Positions 16,466 through 26,877 are shown, counted from the first letter of the stretch. The stretch is DNA of 51,503 bases from Muribaculaceae bacterium (GCA_017621055.1 JAGATX010000020.1:1-51503), one strand, 5' to 3'. Numbers and translations are program-made. Notes: generated from the sequence alone by a model not told the origin.

Positions 16466-19400
16466 ATGAAAACGGTCTATCGCCTGATAACCCTTCTGAT
16501 AATAGCATTTATGACAGCACAACCGGGCCATGGCACCCAACCCAACGGCAGCGAGCCGGATTTCGCCTTTCCGCGCACCGTCGCCGCCGATGCCGAAGAA
16601 GCCCTGCGGCATGCCGACCTCAGCAGCAACGCTGCTGCCGCCTCGGCACAGCGGTTGCGTGCCGTCCTCGAACTATGCCGGGCACAGCAGGAGATAGACC
16701 CTGATACCGTGATGGAGCAGCCGGCGCTGGTTGCCTCGCTGGCGGAGCGCTCCGGGGCATTTGCGCCCGGCGAAGCCATGCTCACACTGCTGCAGGCGCG
16801 TCTGCTATACAATATTTACAGCGCCAACCGCTTTGTCTACGACCGCGTGAGCGCTCCCGCCGAGCCGCTGCCGCCGCAGGTGGCCCAATGGAGCGGCTCG
16901 CAGTTCAAGGCGCAGATCCGCGGCCTTATAGAGCGGGCGTTGGCCCTCGCCGGCAGCCAGCCTCAGGCATTGACGCTCTACGACACCTCGCTGGAAGGCT
17001 CGACATTAGGTATGGAGTATATGCCGACGGTCTACGACTTTGTGGCATACCGCGGCGCCGAAATCATGAATTACATCGGCGATGACGAGCGGTCCGACTC
17101 GATAAAGAACGCCGCATTGGCCGCCGCGGCGCCGGCATTGCCCGCGTTCTTCTTTTGGACTGCCAAAAAGGAAGAAAATTTATCGGCGTTGCTCGACGTC
17201 TACGACCGATATGCCGGCGTTGAAGCAGCCCGCTATCTTCTGCTGGAAGATGCGCCCGAGTACGATTATGGCGACGATGCCGCCGCCTTGCAGCTGCATG
17301 TTCGGTACGTCGACGCGTTGCGGGCGTCGCTGCAGGCCTTCCCGAATTGGGAGGGAAACCCAGTGCTGCAGCGGAAACTGAGCTACCTCACGCGCCCCGA
17401 ACTGCGCGTCAGCATCGATAATTATGTCGGCGCAGGCACCGACGCCAAAGTGACGGGAACCTACGAATGGGCCGACAGAGTACGAGTGGACGTCTATGTC
17501 TCGGACAGCCCCCGTGGCGCCCGCGAGAGTATTGAGCACTATATCGCCCGGGCCTCCCGCCTGATGACATACACCAAGGCTATCGACGAAGCCAGCCGCT
17601 GCAGAGGCCAGGTGGAATTCACCGTTCCGACCCCGGAGCGCCACTGCTATCTGGCGCTACGTGCCGTGATGAACAGTACCGTCGAGTCGCCTCGCCTCGT
17701 CGAGGCTGAGGTTGTTCCGCTCATGGCCTTTTCTGTGCAGGGTAACAACAGCAAAGGTCTGGTGACCGCCGATTTCACCAGCGGCAAGCCGCTGGCCGGT
17801 GTCACTATTGTGGAAAATACTTATAGTTTCCGCACCGATGAAAGCAACGCTGTAACCCTCGGCACCACCGACAGCCGCGGCGTGCTGCTATATTCACCCC
17901 GTACAATCAGCGGCCGCAAGAGCCGCTACCTGTCGGCACGGTACCGTGGGCAAAACTACGATTTCGAGCGTAATTTCCAGGTCAGCAACCCGTTCGACAT
18001 CAGCTCGGGGGATAATACTGATCTGAGTGTACTCGTTGACCGTCCGCTCTATCATCCTGGCGACAGCGTGGCATGGGCGGTGATGGCAGTGCGCCATAAC
18101 GGCAATGGTGGCGGTAGCACCATCGGCGGCAACGCCACCGTCAAGTTCTATGACGCCAACAGCCAGCTCATCGACAGCGTGAGCGTTACCCTCGATGGCA
18201 TGGGCCGCGCCAACGGCACATTCGCCATTCCCCGGGGACGCCTCGACGGCACTTTCCGCATTGAATTCACGGTCGGCGATCACATTGCCGGCGGAGTGTT
18301 GGAGGTCAGCGACTTCCGCATGCCTGTCTTCGAGGTGGAGGTCACACGCACCGAGCGCGACGTGCCCTCGGCGGGAGCCGTGCGCCTCACCGGCAAGGCT
18401 GTGTCATACGCCGGCATGGCTTTGGGCGGCATACGAATATCGGCCGAAGTTAGGACGGCCGTGCGCTGGTGGCGCGGTTTCGCCCCACAAAACACCCTCG
18501 GCACTGTCGAGGCCGTGACCGCCGCCGACGGCGCCTTTGTGCTCGACATACCGGCGGCACTGCTCGCCGACGCCGACGGCTACACCGATTTCTGCGCCAA
18601 CATCACTGCCACGAGCCCCGCCGGCGAGGCAGCATTTGCCACGGCGCCCTTCACCACGGGCAAACCATACGTCCTCAGAGTGGAGAGTCCTCGCGGAAAC
18701 GTGAATACCGACAATGGCGTGAGCCTGCTCGTAAAAGCTCTCGACATGCAGGGCGACAACATGCCCATTGCCGTGAACTGGAAGCTGTGCGGCGCCGCCG
18801 ACACCACCGCCGTAGCGCATGGCAGCGTCACCGCCGGTACCCCCGTGGCGCTGACACTCGACGATGTGGCGCCCGGCCGCTACCGTTTCTTCCTCGAGCC
18901 AGCCGACAGCGTGCTGGCCAGTGCGGCCGTGGGCGACGAAGTAACTATCTACAGCGTTCGGCGCCGCGCCGTGCCGCCGGTCGACGGTTTCTTCCTGCCC
19001 TCCGCAAATACATATGCCGGCGAAAAAATCAAAGTCGGCGTCAGCCGCGCCACGGCATGGCTCTATGCCGTGTGGGCCGACAGCGACGGGCGCGTCACCG
19101 TCGACACTCACCGCGTGGACTGCGGCTTCTCCGACATCCCCGTGCCCGGCACCGCCGCTTCGATGCTGATAATTACCGTTGACAACGGCAAAACCGTGGC
19201 CGAATCGGTCAACATAGAACACCGCGCAGCTACATTGGGAATTGTCGCCGAAACCTTCCGCGACCGGCTCACTCCCGGCACTGACGAGACATGGCGCTTC
19301 CGCATCGCCAACGGCGACGGCAGCGCCGCCGCCGGAGCCGCCATGGTGGCCCGCATGTACAACCGCGCCCTCGACGCCCTCGCCGACGGCAGTGTGCCCC

Positions 19401-21946
19401 AACCCTTCCACGCCGTCTTCACCCGGCCGTTCCTGAGCTACAGCATGCTGCACATCTATCCCGACGCGATCGCTGTCTTCGGTGCGATACCTCGCTTTGC
19501 CGATGTTCCCGTCGAGGAGCCTGCTTTCCGCTATATCACAGAGGATATGGTATTATTCCGCGGAGTTGCCATGAGCCGCGCCTATGCCGCCGGCGCCCCT
19601 GCCGAGGAGGCGCTTTACGATGCCGAGGAGACCATGGACGCCGCACCTGCCATGGGCGCGGCTCCCGAGATGAAGAATTCGATGGTTGCAGACTTCACCG
19701 CGGAGAGGGACGAAGTTGAAGAGGCAGTCTCGGCCGACGAGGGCGCCGCAACTCCCGAGAAGATAAAATATCGCTCGTCGGAAGTTCTTCAGGCTTTCTT
19801 CGAGCCGACGCTGACTGCCGATGCCGACGGTAACGTGGATATAGTGTTTACCGTTCCGGACGCCAATGCCTCGTGGACATTCCAGGCACTGGCGTGGAAC
19901 AGCGATGCCCTTGGTGCCGCTTATGCAGGCACGGCGGTATCGTCCAAGCCCGTCATGGTGCAGCCCAATATGCCGCGCTATCTTCGTCAGGGCGACCGTG
20001 CGCGCCTGCTCACAACAGTCTACAACAACACCGATGCTCCGGCCGCAATAACCACCGTGGTCGAGATTTTCGACCTCGCCGACGGCACTGTGAAGGACAC
20101 CGTGACCTCGACCGACACCATCGCTGCCGGCGCCTCGGCGATAGTGGCAATTGATGTAGAGGCGCCCACCGATGCACCATCGATAGGTTTCCGCGCGCGG
20201 GCTACCGACGGCACCTTTGCCGACGGCGAGCAATCGGCCATACCGGTGCTGACGTCGGCGGCGACGGTGATTGAAAGCACGGAGTTCTATCTCAATCCCG
20301 ACACTCAGGAGCCTTTCACCGTCGAACTCGACATGACACCGGGCTTCACATATACCCTCCAGTACTGCGACAACCCCATCTGGACCGTCGTCAAGGCTCT
20401 CAGAGGTACCCGTGGCCGTCTCACGGAGTTTTCCAACGGCTTGGCTTCGTATATTTTCTCGCTCATGGCCGGAGGCATCATAGCCGACTCCAATCCGGCC
20501 GTCGGCGTCGTGGTAGAGCGGTGGAAGAACAGCAACGGAGGCGCCGCCCTCACCTCCATGCTCGCCCGCAATGAAGACCTCAAGCTGATGATGCTCGAGG
20601 CCACGCCCTGGCTGCAGACCGCCGATGACGAAAACGCACGCATGGCATCGCTGGCGCAACTCTTCGACGCCTCCGCCCGCAGCCTGCACCTCGACAAGGC
20701 CATGGACGACCTGCGTGCCCTGCAGAATGCCGACGGCGGCTTCGCCTGGGCGTCGTGGAGCGGCGAATCGTCGGTATGGTCCACCCGCAGTGTGCTCGTA
20801 ACCTTCGGCATAGCCCGCAGCCTGGGAGTGACTGTCGATGACGATACTCACGCCATGCTTCGCCGTGCCCTCGACTACGTATGCTCGCAGGCCACGCAGC
20901 CTCACCACCCCTCTACCGACGCCACCCTGGCGCTGCTGGCAGCCCTGTATCCCGAATACCGCATGCCGTCGGCTGCCGCCGCCCTTGTCGCCGCCACGCG
21001 CACCGGCATAGAACGCACATGGCGCGATGACGATACCGCCGACAAAGCATGGGATATCATCACCCTCGGCGCCGACAACGCCACGTCGGCACAGATCATG
21101 GCGTCGCTGCGCCAGTTCGGCGTTGTTCGTCCCGGCATGGGCATGTGTTTCCCCTCGGTCGACGATATCCGCTCGTATGCCACCATCATGCAGGCATATA
21201 AACTCATGGGCGCGGACCGCCGCGAGCTGGACGCCATGCGCCAGTGGGTAATTGTTCAGGCGCAGGCCAACGATGACCTAACCGCATTCAATCCCGACTA
21301 TGTGATATCCGCCCTTATGACCACGGGCACCGACTGGAGCCGCGTGGCACCCGTGGCAAACATCACTCTGGACGGAACCACCCTCGTGCCGCCGGCCACA
21401 GACGCCGGCAGCGGCTATTTCGCCATGCCGTTGCAGGGCGAGGGTCGCCGCCTCAGTATAGGCGGCAACGGCGCGACGCCTGCCTACGGCTCGGTGACGG
21501 GCATCGGCCGACGGCCCGCAACGACCGTTGCGGCGCGTCCCGGTCGCGACTTATCCATTGTCAAGCGCGTGCTGGTTAACCGCGGCGGCGAGTGGGTGGA
21601 GACCGACAGCCTCGTTCTCGGCGAACGTGCTCGCGTGCAACTCACCATCGTTTCGCGCCGCGACATGGAGTATGTGGCAGTCACCGACGAGCGTCCCGCC
21701 TCGTTCGCTCCCGTCGATCAACTGCCCGGCTACGTCTACTCGGGCGGCCTGGGCTTCTACCGCGTGAATGCCGACGCTGCCACGAACCTCTTCATCGGAT
21801 ATCTGCCCGCCGGCACTTATCATATTGAATACGACATGACGGCCGCCGTGGCCGGCAACTTCATTTCCGGCATAGCCACGCTGCAGAGCCAGTACGACCC
21901 TGCCCTTACCGCCCATTCCGCCGGAAATATCTTAACTGTACAATAA
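16466..21946 (+). CDS. Bacterial alpha-2-macroglobulin family protein, thioester motif absent
   Basis: 1826 aa from ATG 16466, which begins a signal peptide (MKTVYRLITLLIIAFMTAQP); the 15 codons before it lie in the hairpin. An N-terminal helical region (about 30-330) precedes macroglobulin-like domains; VDRPLYHPGDSVAWAV at about 525 is the MG2 signature. An acidic low-complexity stretch (about 1045-1095) may serve as bait region. VQPNMPRYLRQGDRARL (about 1165) starts the alpha-2-macroglobulin core and ALQNADGGFAWASW (about 1418) marks the alpha-helical toroid. Where thioester members have GCxEQ, this protein reads EFSNGLASYIF (about 1321), so it cannot form the thioester. It is probably an envelope protein that traps proteases or has a structural role. 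A GTPase gene follows after 6 bases. Confidence 0.88.
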   Translation: MKTVYRLITLLIIAFMTAQPGHGTQPNGSEPDFAFPRTVAADAEEALRHADLSSNAAAASAQRLRAVLELCRAQQEIDPDTVMEQPALVASLAERSGAFAPGEAMLTLLQARLLYNIYSANRFVYDRVSAPAEPLPPQVAQWSGSQFKAQIRGLIERALALAGSQPQALTLYDTSLEGSTLGMEYMPTVYDFVAYRGAEIMNYIGDDERSDSIKNAALAAAAPALPAFFFWTAKKEENLSALLDVYDRYAGVEAARYLLLEDAPEYDYGDDAAALQLHVRYVDALRASLQAFPNWEGNPVLQRKLSYLTRPELRVSIDNYVGAGTDAKVTGTYEWADRVRVDVYVSDSPRGARESIEHYIARASRLMTYTKAIDEASRCRGQVEFTVPTPERHCYLALRAVMNSTVESPRLVEAEVVPLMAFSVQGNNSKGLVTADFTSGKPLAGVTIVENTYSFRTDESNAVTLGTTDSRGVLLYSPRTISGRKSRYLSARYRGQNYDFERNFQVSNPFDISSGDNTDLSVLVDRPLYHPGDSVAWAVMAVRHNGNGGGSTIGGNATVKFYDANSQLIDSVSVTLDGMGRANGTFAIPRGRLDGTFRIEFTVGDHIAGGVLEVSDFRMPVFEVEVTRTERDVPSAGAVRLTGKAVSYAGMALGGIRISAEVRTAVRWWRGFAPQNTLGTVEAVTAADGAFVLDIPAALLADADGYTDFCANITATSPAGEAAFATAPFTTGKPYVLRVESPRGNVNTDNGVSLLVKALDMQGDNMPIAVNWKLCGAADTTAVAHGSVTAGTPVALTLDDVAPGRYRFFLEPADSVLASAAVGDEVTIYSVRRRAVPPVDGFFLPSANTYAGEKIKVGVSRATAWLYAVWADSDGRVTVDTHRVDCGFSDIPVPGTAASMLIITVDNGKTVAESVNIEHRAATLGIVAETFRDRLTPGTDETWRFRIANGDGSAAAGAAMVARMYNRALDALADGSVPQPFHAVFTRPFLSYSMLHIYPDAIAVFGAIPRFADVPVEEPAFRYITEDMVLFRGVAMSRAYAAGAPAEEALYDAEETMDAAPAMGAAPEMKNSMVADFTAERDEVEEAVSADEGAATPEKIKYRSSEVLQAFFEPTLTADADGNVDIVFTVPDANASWTFQALAWNSDALGAAYAGTAVSSKPVMVQPNMPRYLRQGDRARLLTTVYNNTDAPAAITTVVEIFDLADGTVKDTVTSTDTIAAGASAIVAIDVEAPTDAPSIGFRARATDGTFADGEQSAIPVLTSAATVIESTEFYLNPDTQEPFTVELDMTPGFTYTLQYCDNPIWTVVKALRGTRGRLTEFSNGLASYIFSLMAGGIIADSNPAVGVVVERWKNSNGGAALTSMLARNEDLKLMMLEATPWLQTADDENARMASLAQLFDASARSLHLDKAMDDLRALQNADGGFAWASWSGESSVWSTRSVLVTFGIARSLGVTVDDDTHAMLRRALDYVCSQATQPHHPSTDATLALLAALYPEYRMPSAAAALVAATRTGIERTWRDDDTADKAWDIITLGADNATSAQIMASLRQFGVVRPGMGMCFPSVDDIRSYATIMQAYKLMGADRRELDAMRQWVIVQAQANDDLTAFNPDYVISALMTTGTDWSRVAPVANITLDGTTLVPPATDAGSGYFAMPLQGEGRRLSIGGNGATPAYGSVTGIGRRPATTVAARPGRDLSIVKRVLVNRGGEWVETDSLVLGERARVQLTIVSRRDMEYVAVTDERPASFAPVDQLPGYVYSGGLGFYRVNADAATNLFIGYLPAGTYHIEYDMTAAVAGNFISGIATLQSQYDPALTAHSAGNILTVQ

Positions 21947-21952
21947 CTAACA

Positions 21953-23173
21953 ATGGCAACTTCAATTCCTGTACTGCTTCTTACCGGTTATCTCGGCAGC
22001 GGCAAAACAACACTCCTCAACAGAATACTGCGCAACCGTCGCGGCATACGCTTTGCCGTGGTTGTCAACGATATAGGCGAGGTGAATATCGATGCCTCGC
22101 TCATACGCGCCGACGGCATTGTTGGCAGCGACCCCGCCAATCCCGACCTTGTGGCCCTCCAGAACGGCTGCATATGCTGCACCCTCAAAACCGATCTGAT
22201 GAAGCAGATCGACGACCTTTGCCGAGCCCGAAAATTCGATTATATCGTCATCGAGGCCAGCGGCATCTGCGAGCCGGCACCGATAGCGCAGACCATCGAC
22301 GCCATGCGCGCCGCCGCGCGCCCCGGCCGCGGCGTGCCTGTGCCGCGTCTCGACTGTATTGTCACCGTTGTCGATGCCCTGCGCCTCAAGACGGAGTTCG
22401 ACGGCGGCGATGCTCTCCGCAAATCTAATATCGACGACGAGGACATCGAAAATCTCATAATCCAGCAGATAGAATTCTGCAACATTATCCTTCTCAACAA
22501 GATAGCGGAGGTCAGCGCCGAGGATGCCGACCGCATACGCGCCGTGATCCGCGCCATCCAGCCCAAGGCCCGCATCATCGACTGCAATTACGGCGACATA
22601 GACCTCGACGACATTCTCGAAACCCATCTTTTCGATTTCGAGAAGGTTGCCACGTCGGCAACATGGGTGCAGGAAATAGAGCGCCCCGCCACCGCCGAGG
22701 AGGAGCACCACGCCCATGAGCACCATCATGAGCATGAACACGAACATGAACACGAGCACGAACACGGTCACCACCATCACCACCACGATGAGGGCGAGGC
22801 CGAGGAGTACGGTATCGGCACGTTTGTATACTACCGCCGCCGTCCTTTCGACTTCAACCGCTTCGACCATCTGGCTGCTCACTGGCCGAAGAGTATTATC
22901 CGCACAAAAGGAGTGGTATACTTCTCGCACAACCGCGATATGTCGCTGCTGTTCGAGCAGGCCGGCGTGCAGACCTCGATAAAGGAAGCGGGCCTGTGGC
23001 TTGCCACCGCCCCCGCCGACGAGCTGCGGCAGATGGCTGCCGCCGACCCCTCAATTCTCCGCGACTGGGATAAGGAGTACGGCGACCGCATGGTGAAGCT
23101 CGTCATCATAGGCCGCGACATGGACCGCGCCGCCATAACCGCCGCCCTGGACAGCTGTCTGGCCGACCGCTGA
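21953..23173 (+). CDS. COG0523/CobW-family G3E GTPase with His-rich metal-binding loop
   Basis: 406 aa. Walker A GYLGSGKTT (12-20), the metal-binding GCICC motif (72-76) and an IVIEASGICEP switch region (97-108) identify a G3E metallochaperone. Residues 251-279 form a loop made almost only of His and Glu, as in zinc-handling members. The C-terminal CobW domain (about 285-400) has FVYYRRRPFDFNRF. The guanine-specificity motif reads NKIA (182-185) where NKxD is usual. It likely delivers or buffers zinc (or another metal) at the expense of GTP; the metal is inferred from the His loop. It lies 6 bases after the macroglobulin gene, so it is probably co-transcribed. Confidence 0.9.
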   Translation: MATSIPVLLLTGYLGSGKTTLLNRILRNRRGIRFAVVVNDIGEVNIDASLIRADGIVGSDPANPDLVALQNGCICCTLKTDLMKQIDDLCRARKFDYIVIEASGICEPAPIAQTIDAMRAAARPGRGVPVPRLDCIVTVVDALRLKTEFDGGDALRKSNIDDEDIENLIIQQIEFCNIILLNKIAEVSAEDADRIRAVIRAIQPKARIIDCNYGDIDLDDILETHLFDFEKVATSATWVQEIERPATAEEEHHAHEHHHEHEHEHEHEHEHGHHHHHHDEGEAEEYGIGTFVYYRRRPFDFNRFDHLAAHWPKSIIRTKGVVYFSHNRDMSLLFEQAGVQTSIKEAGLWLATAPADELRQMAAADPSILRDWDKEYGDRMVKLVIIGRDMDRAAITAALDSCLADR

Positions 23174-23181
23174 CCGCCCCG

Positions 23182-23213
23182 TTTGCGCACGCCCGCGAAA
23201 ATCGCTAACTTTG
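23182..23213 (+). promoter_or_regulatory. Promoter of the beta-barrel protein gene
   Basis: TTTG at 23182-23185, 20 bases, TAACTTTG at 23206-23213; the start codon is 30 bases downstream. Confidence 0.75.
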
Positions 23214-23243
23214 CAGGCTGAAAGCCCACAAGGGCATCACTCT

Positions 23244-24290
23244 ATGCAGAAAATCGCCACGACCATACTTTTTGCCATGGCCGCCATTTCCGCCATGGGC
23301 CAGTTAAGCGCAGTCGCCCACTTCGAGAGCAGCTACAGCGCAAAACCATGGGGCCGACCCCTCGAAAGCGAGGACCAGGCGCGCCATCTGCGCGGCGCCG
23401 ACCTCAGCCATATTGCCGTTGAAGTCGACTATGCCTTTGCCCGCGGCTGGAGCGCCGCCGCTGAGCTGCAGGTAGAACACGGGCTGGGCGCCGTGCCCGC
23501 CATCGATCCCATAGGCTCGCGCCAGACCAATGTCAGCATCGAGCAGATGTGGATACGCAAGGATTTCGGAACGGCTTTCGGACTGACTTTGGGCAAGGTA
23601 GGTGTGACCATAGGCGGTCTGAACTTCGCTGATCTTCCCGATGATTATCTTGGTGTCTATGCACCTATAGGCGAAAGCGCCGTAGTGCCCGGCGGCTGGC
23701 ATCGCTATGGCCTGATGGCCTCCGGTGAACTGACGCACTGGAGCTACGAGGCCGCCGTCTATGTGCCGCTGACGTCGGCGCAGTATTCCGGCATGTGGCT
23801 CGCAGAAAATGAACTCAACGCCCGTCTGGGCGCCGCCGCGCGCATCGACAATTACAGCATCGACGGTCTCCACCTCGGGGCCAGCGGTTTCTGGGGCCAG
23901 TATCATCCCGACGGCGCGGCACCGCTCACCGTAGGCGTTGCCGCCGTCGACGCCGACTATACCCGGGGGCGTCTTCGCGGCCGTGCCGGCGCCGTCTACG
24001 GCCACCGCCGTGCCGGAGGCAGAGGTGCCAACGCCATAGGCGGAGATATGGAACTCGGTGTGGACATCATGCCGGCCATGGTAGCTGACAACGGCGGCGA
24101 ACTCTTTGTTTTCGGGCGCTACGATGCCTTCAGTCTCCCCGCCGACGGCGCACGAACCGTCCGTCACCGCCTCAGCGCCGGTGCCGACTGGTTCCCTATC
24201 CCTCATCTGGTCATCAAGGCCGAATGGGCATGGTGCCGTGCGAGCACCATAGGCATAGCTATTGGTTACGTGGGCCATTTCGGCCGCTGA
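23244..24290 (+). CDS. Putative outer-membrane beta-barrel (porin-like) protein
   Basis: 348 aa. Start at ATG 23244, which opens a signal peptide (MQKIATTILFAMAAISAMGQ); the upstream frame overlaps the promoter. The mature part is a series of alternating polar/hydrophobic strands (for example HIAVEVDYAFARGWSAAAELQVEHG, split here as AVEVDYAF and AAELQVE; then FGRYDAFSL and VIKAEWAW). The motif IEQMWIRKDFGTAFGLTLGKV resembles phosphate-selective porin-like barrels, in which a strand pair near the N-terminus reads similarly. It does not end in an aromatic residue (GHFGR), which is unusual for such barrels. Ligand unknown. Single-gene unit. Confidence 0.65.
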   Translation: MQKIATTILFAMAAISAMGQLSAVAHFESSYSAKPWGRPLESEDQARHLRGADLSHIAVEVDYAFARGWSAAAELQVEHGLGAVPAIDPIGSRQTNVSIEQMWIRKDFGTAFGLTLGKVGVTIGGLNFADLPDDYLGVYAPIGESAVVPGGWHRYGLMASGELTHWSYEAAVYVPLTSAQYSGMWLAENELNARLGAAARIDNYSIDGLHLGASGFWGQYHPDGAAPLTVGVAAVDADYTRGRLRGRAGAVYGHRRAGGRGANAIGGDMELGVDIMPAMVADNGGELFVFGRYDAFSLPADGARTVRHRLSAGADWFPIPHLVIKAEWAWCRASTIGIAIGYVGHFGR

Positions 24291-24377
24291 ATTCGCAATC
24301 CGCGATCTGCAAAGCCTTGACCGCCTTGACAGTGCGGCTAAATGACGTCGATTTTATGCAGTTAGGGAAATTTTTTG

Positions 24378-24385
24378 TAATTTTG
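24378..24385 (+). promoter_or_regulatory. -7 element of pheT
   Basis: TAATTTTG, 23 bases before the pheT ATG. The -33 region is T-rich (TTTTATG) without a clean TTG. Confidence 0.55.
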
Positions 24386-24408
24386 CCTTTTGAAAAACGA
24401 AGACACAT

Positions 24409-26877
24409 ATGAACATATCGTATAAATGGCTCAAAGAGTATCTTGACTTCAACCTGACGCCCGACCAGCTGTCGGCCGCCCTCACGTCGATAGGCCTTGA
24501 AACAGGGTCGGTGGAGACTGTGGAGAGCATACGCGGCGGTCTGCGCGGCCTCGTTGTGGGCAAGGTTCTCAGTTGCGAGCCCCACCCCGACAGCGACCAT
24601 CTTCATGTTACCATCACCGACCTCGGCGGCGCCGACGGCCCCGTGCAGATAGTGTGCGGCGCCCCAAATGTGGCAGCGGGCCAGACGGTGATAGTGGCGC
24701 CGGTAGGCACCGTACTCTACGACGCCGACGGCAACGAATTCAAAATAAAACGCAGCAAAATCCGCGGTGTGGAGAGCTTCGGCATGATCTGCGCCCACGA
24801 CGAGATAGGCACAGGCACGAGCCACGATGGCATAATAGTCCTCGAGCCTGACAGCTACGCTCCCGGCACGCCGGCACGCGAGGTGTTCGGCGTGAGCGAC
24901 GATTATGTTCTCGAGGTGGACCTCACGCCTAACCGCATCGACGCCGCCAGCCACTACGGAGTGGCCCGCGACCTCGCCGCCTACCTCAGCTGCCACGCCA
25001 CGCCGGTGAGCGCACGCTATCCGTCGGCCGCCGCTTTCAGCGTCGACGCCACCGGCGGCGCCATAGAGGTGCAGGTCGACGATACTGAGGGTTGCCGCCG
25101 CTACTGCGGTGTGACCATACGCGGCGTGAAAGTGAGCGAGTCGCCGGCGTGGCTGCGCGAACGTCTCGAAACCATAGGCATGCACCCGGTGAACAACGTG
25201 GTGGACATCACCAATTATATCCTCCACGGCATCGGCCAGCCCCTCCATGCCTTCGACGCCACCACCCTCGAGGGCGGCAAGGTAGTGGTGCGCCGTGCCA
25301 AGGCAGGCGACAAGTTCGTGACTCTCGACGGGGTGGAACACACCCTCGACGCCGCCGACCTGATGATATGCGACAGCCGCACCGAGCGGTGCATGGCCGG
25401 CGTGTTCGGCGGTCTCAATTCCGGCGTCACCGAGGCCACCACCGATGTTTTTCTGGAGAGTGCCTGCTTCCATCCCACGAGCGTGCGCCGCACGGCGCGC
25501 CGTCACGGCATAAGCACCGACTCGTCGTTCAGGTTTGAACGCGGCGTGGACCCCAACGGCTGCCTCGATGCTCTGAAGATTGCCGCCGCCCTTATCCGGG
25601 AGGTTGCCGGGGGCACCATCGTCGGCCCCGTGGTGGATATCTATCCCCGCGTCTTCGAGCCGGCACGCGTGGAAATGAATATCGCCGACTTCGGGCGTCT
25701 TGCCGGGCGCGACATACCGGCCGACACTATCCGCGGCATCCTCGCCTCGCTGGAGTGCACCGTTGCCGACGGCGCCGACGGCCAAATGACCATATCTGTT
25801 CCCACATACCGCGTGGATGTCACCCGCCCCTGCGACGTGATTGAGGATGTTCTCCGCATCTACGGCTACAACAACATAGCCATGAGCGACGAACTCCATG
25901 CCTCGCTGTCGTTCAAGACGGCCATCGATGCCGCCGACGACCTGCGGCGTACCGTCGCCGAGCAGCTCTGCGGCGCCGGGTTCAACGAAATACTCAACAA
26001 CTCGCTCACCGCCGAAGCATACTATACCGGCAGCGAAACTTACCCCGCCGAGACGTGCGTGCACCTGCTCAATCCGCTGAGCCAGGACCTCAACGTTATG
26101 CGCGCCACCCTTCTGTACGGAGGCCTCGAAACGCTGGCCCACAACATCAACCGCCGCAGCGCCGACCTCGCTCTCTACGAGTTCGGCAAAGTGTACCGCT
26201 ACGACAGCACCAAAACCTCCACCGCCGAAGCGCCCCTGGCGCCTTACAGCGAGGCCGACCGTCTGGGCCTGTGGGTCAGCGGAGACATACGGCCGGCAGG
26301 ATGGACGGGCGCCGCAGAGGCCGCAACGGTGTTCCATCTTCGCGCCGCCGTGGAGAATGTGCTTCGCCGTGCCGGCATCGAGTGGCGCACGGCAGCGGCT
26401 CCTGCCTCCGATATCTTTGCCCAGGCAATAGACTACACCGACCGCCACGGCGCCCTCATAGGCCGCGCAGGCATAGTGTCCGATGCCGCCTCCCGCCGTG
26501 CCGGCCTCAAGGCAAAAGCCTTCTATGCCGAACTGGACTGGAACAAAATCACGGCATCCGCCGCACGCCACGCAACCCTGTTCTCACCCCTGCCTAAGAC
26601 GCAGTCCGTGCGCCGCGACCTGTCGCTGCTTCTGGACAGCGGCGTGACAATGGCGGAAATCACCGAGACAGTGACACGATGCGACGCCCGGCTGATACGC
26701 TCCGTCGAGCTGTTCGACGTCTACGAGGGAAAGAACCTTCCCGCCGGTAAAAAGAGCTACGCCATTGCCATCCGGCTGCAGGACAACGACAAGACCCTTC
26801 AGGATAAATATATCGACAAGGTGATGACAAAGATCGTGGACGCCCTCAAACGCCGCTTCGCCGCCGAACTCCGATAA
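24409..26877 (+). CDS. pheT: Phenylalanine--tRNA ligase beta subunit
   Basis: 822 aa, the usual bacterial length. Domains in order: N-terminal B1 helix, tRNA-binding OB fold (about 40-150, with VGKVLSCEPHPDSDHLHV), B3/B4 editing domain (about 215-385, with NNVVDITNYIL), B5 (about 410-480), the catalytic-core-like region (about 490-690) and a C-terminal ferredoxin-fold anticodon-binding domain (about 725-822, with PAGKKSYAIAIRLQD). It charges tRNA-Phe together with PheS, whose gene is not in the window. yebC follows after 54 bases. Confidence 0.97.
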   Translation: MNISYKWLKEYLDFNLTPDQLSAALTSIGLETGSVETVESIRGGLRGLVVGKVLSCEPHPDSDHLHVTITDLGGADGPVQIVCGAPNVAAGQTVIVAPVGTVLYDADGNEFKIKRSKIRGVESFGMICAHDEIGTGTSHDGIIVLEPDSYAPGTPAREVFGVSDDYVLEVDLTPNRIDAASHYGVARDLAAYLSCHATPVSARYPSAAAFSVDATGGAIEVQVDDTEGCRRYCGVTIRGVKVSESPAWLRERLETIGMHPVNNVVDITNYILHGIGQPLHAFDATTLEGGKVVVRRAKAGDKFVTLDGVEHTLDAADLMICDSRTERCMAGVFGGLNSGVTEATTDVFLESACFHPTSVRRTARRHGISTDSSFRFERGVDPNGCLDALKIAAALIREVAGGTIVGPVVDIYPRVFEPARVEMNIADFGRLAGRDIPADTIRGILASLECTVADGADGQMTISVPTYRVDVTRPCDVIEDVLRIYGYNNIAMSDELHASLSFKTAIDAADDLRRTVAEQLCGAGFNEILNNSLTAEAYYTGSETYPAETCVHLLNPLSQDLNVMRATLLYGGLETLAHNINRRSADLALYEFGKVYRYDSTKTSTAEAPLAPYSEADRLGLWVSGDIRPAGWTGAAEAATVFHLRAAVENVLRRAGIEWRTAAAPASDIFAQAIDYTDRHGALIGRAGIVSDAASRRAGLKAKAFYAELDWNKITASAARHATLFSPLPKTQSVRRDLSLLLDSGVTMAEITETVTRCDARLIRSVELFDVYEGKNLPAGKKSYAIAIRLQDNDKTLQDKYIDKVMTKIVDALKRRFAAELR

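Noticed and set aside
22700-22790. Short repeated units resembling a CRISPR array
   Set aside because: They are CAC/CAT/GAG codons of the His/Glu loop of the GTPase; there are no spacers.
24259-26571. 770-codon minus-strand open frame opposite pheT
   Set aside because: Shadow of a well-supported gene.
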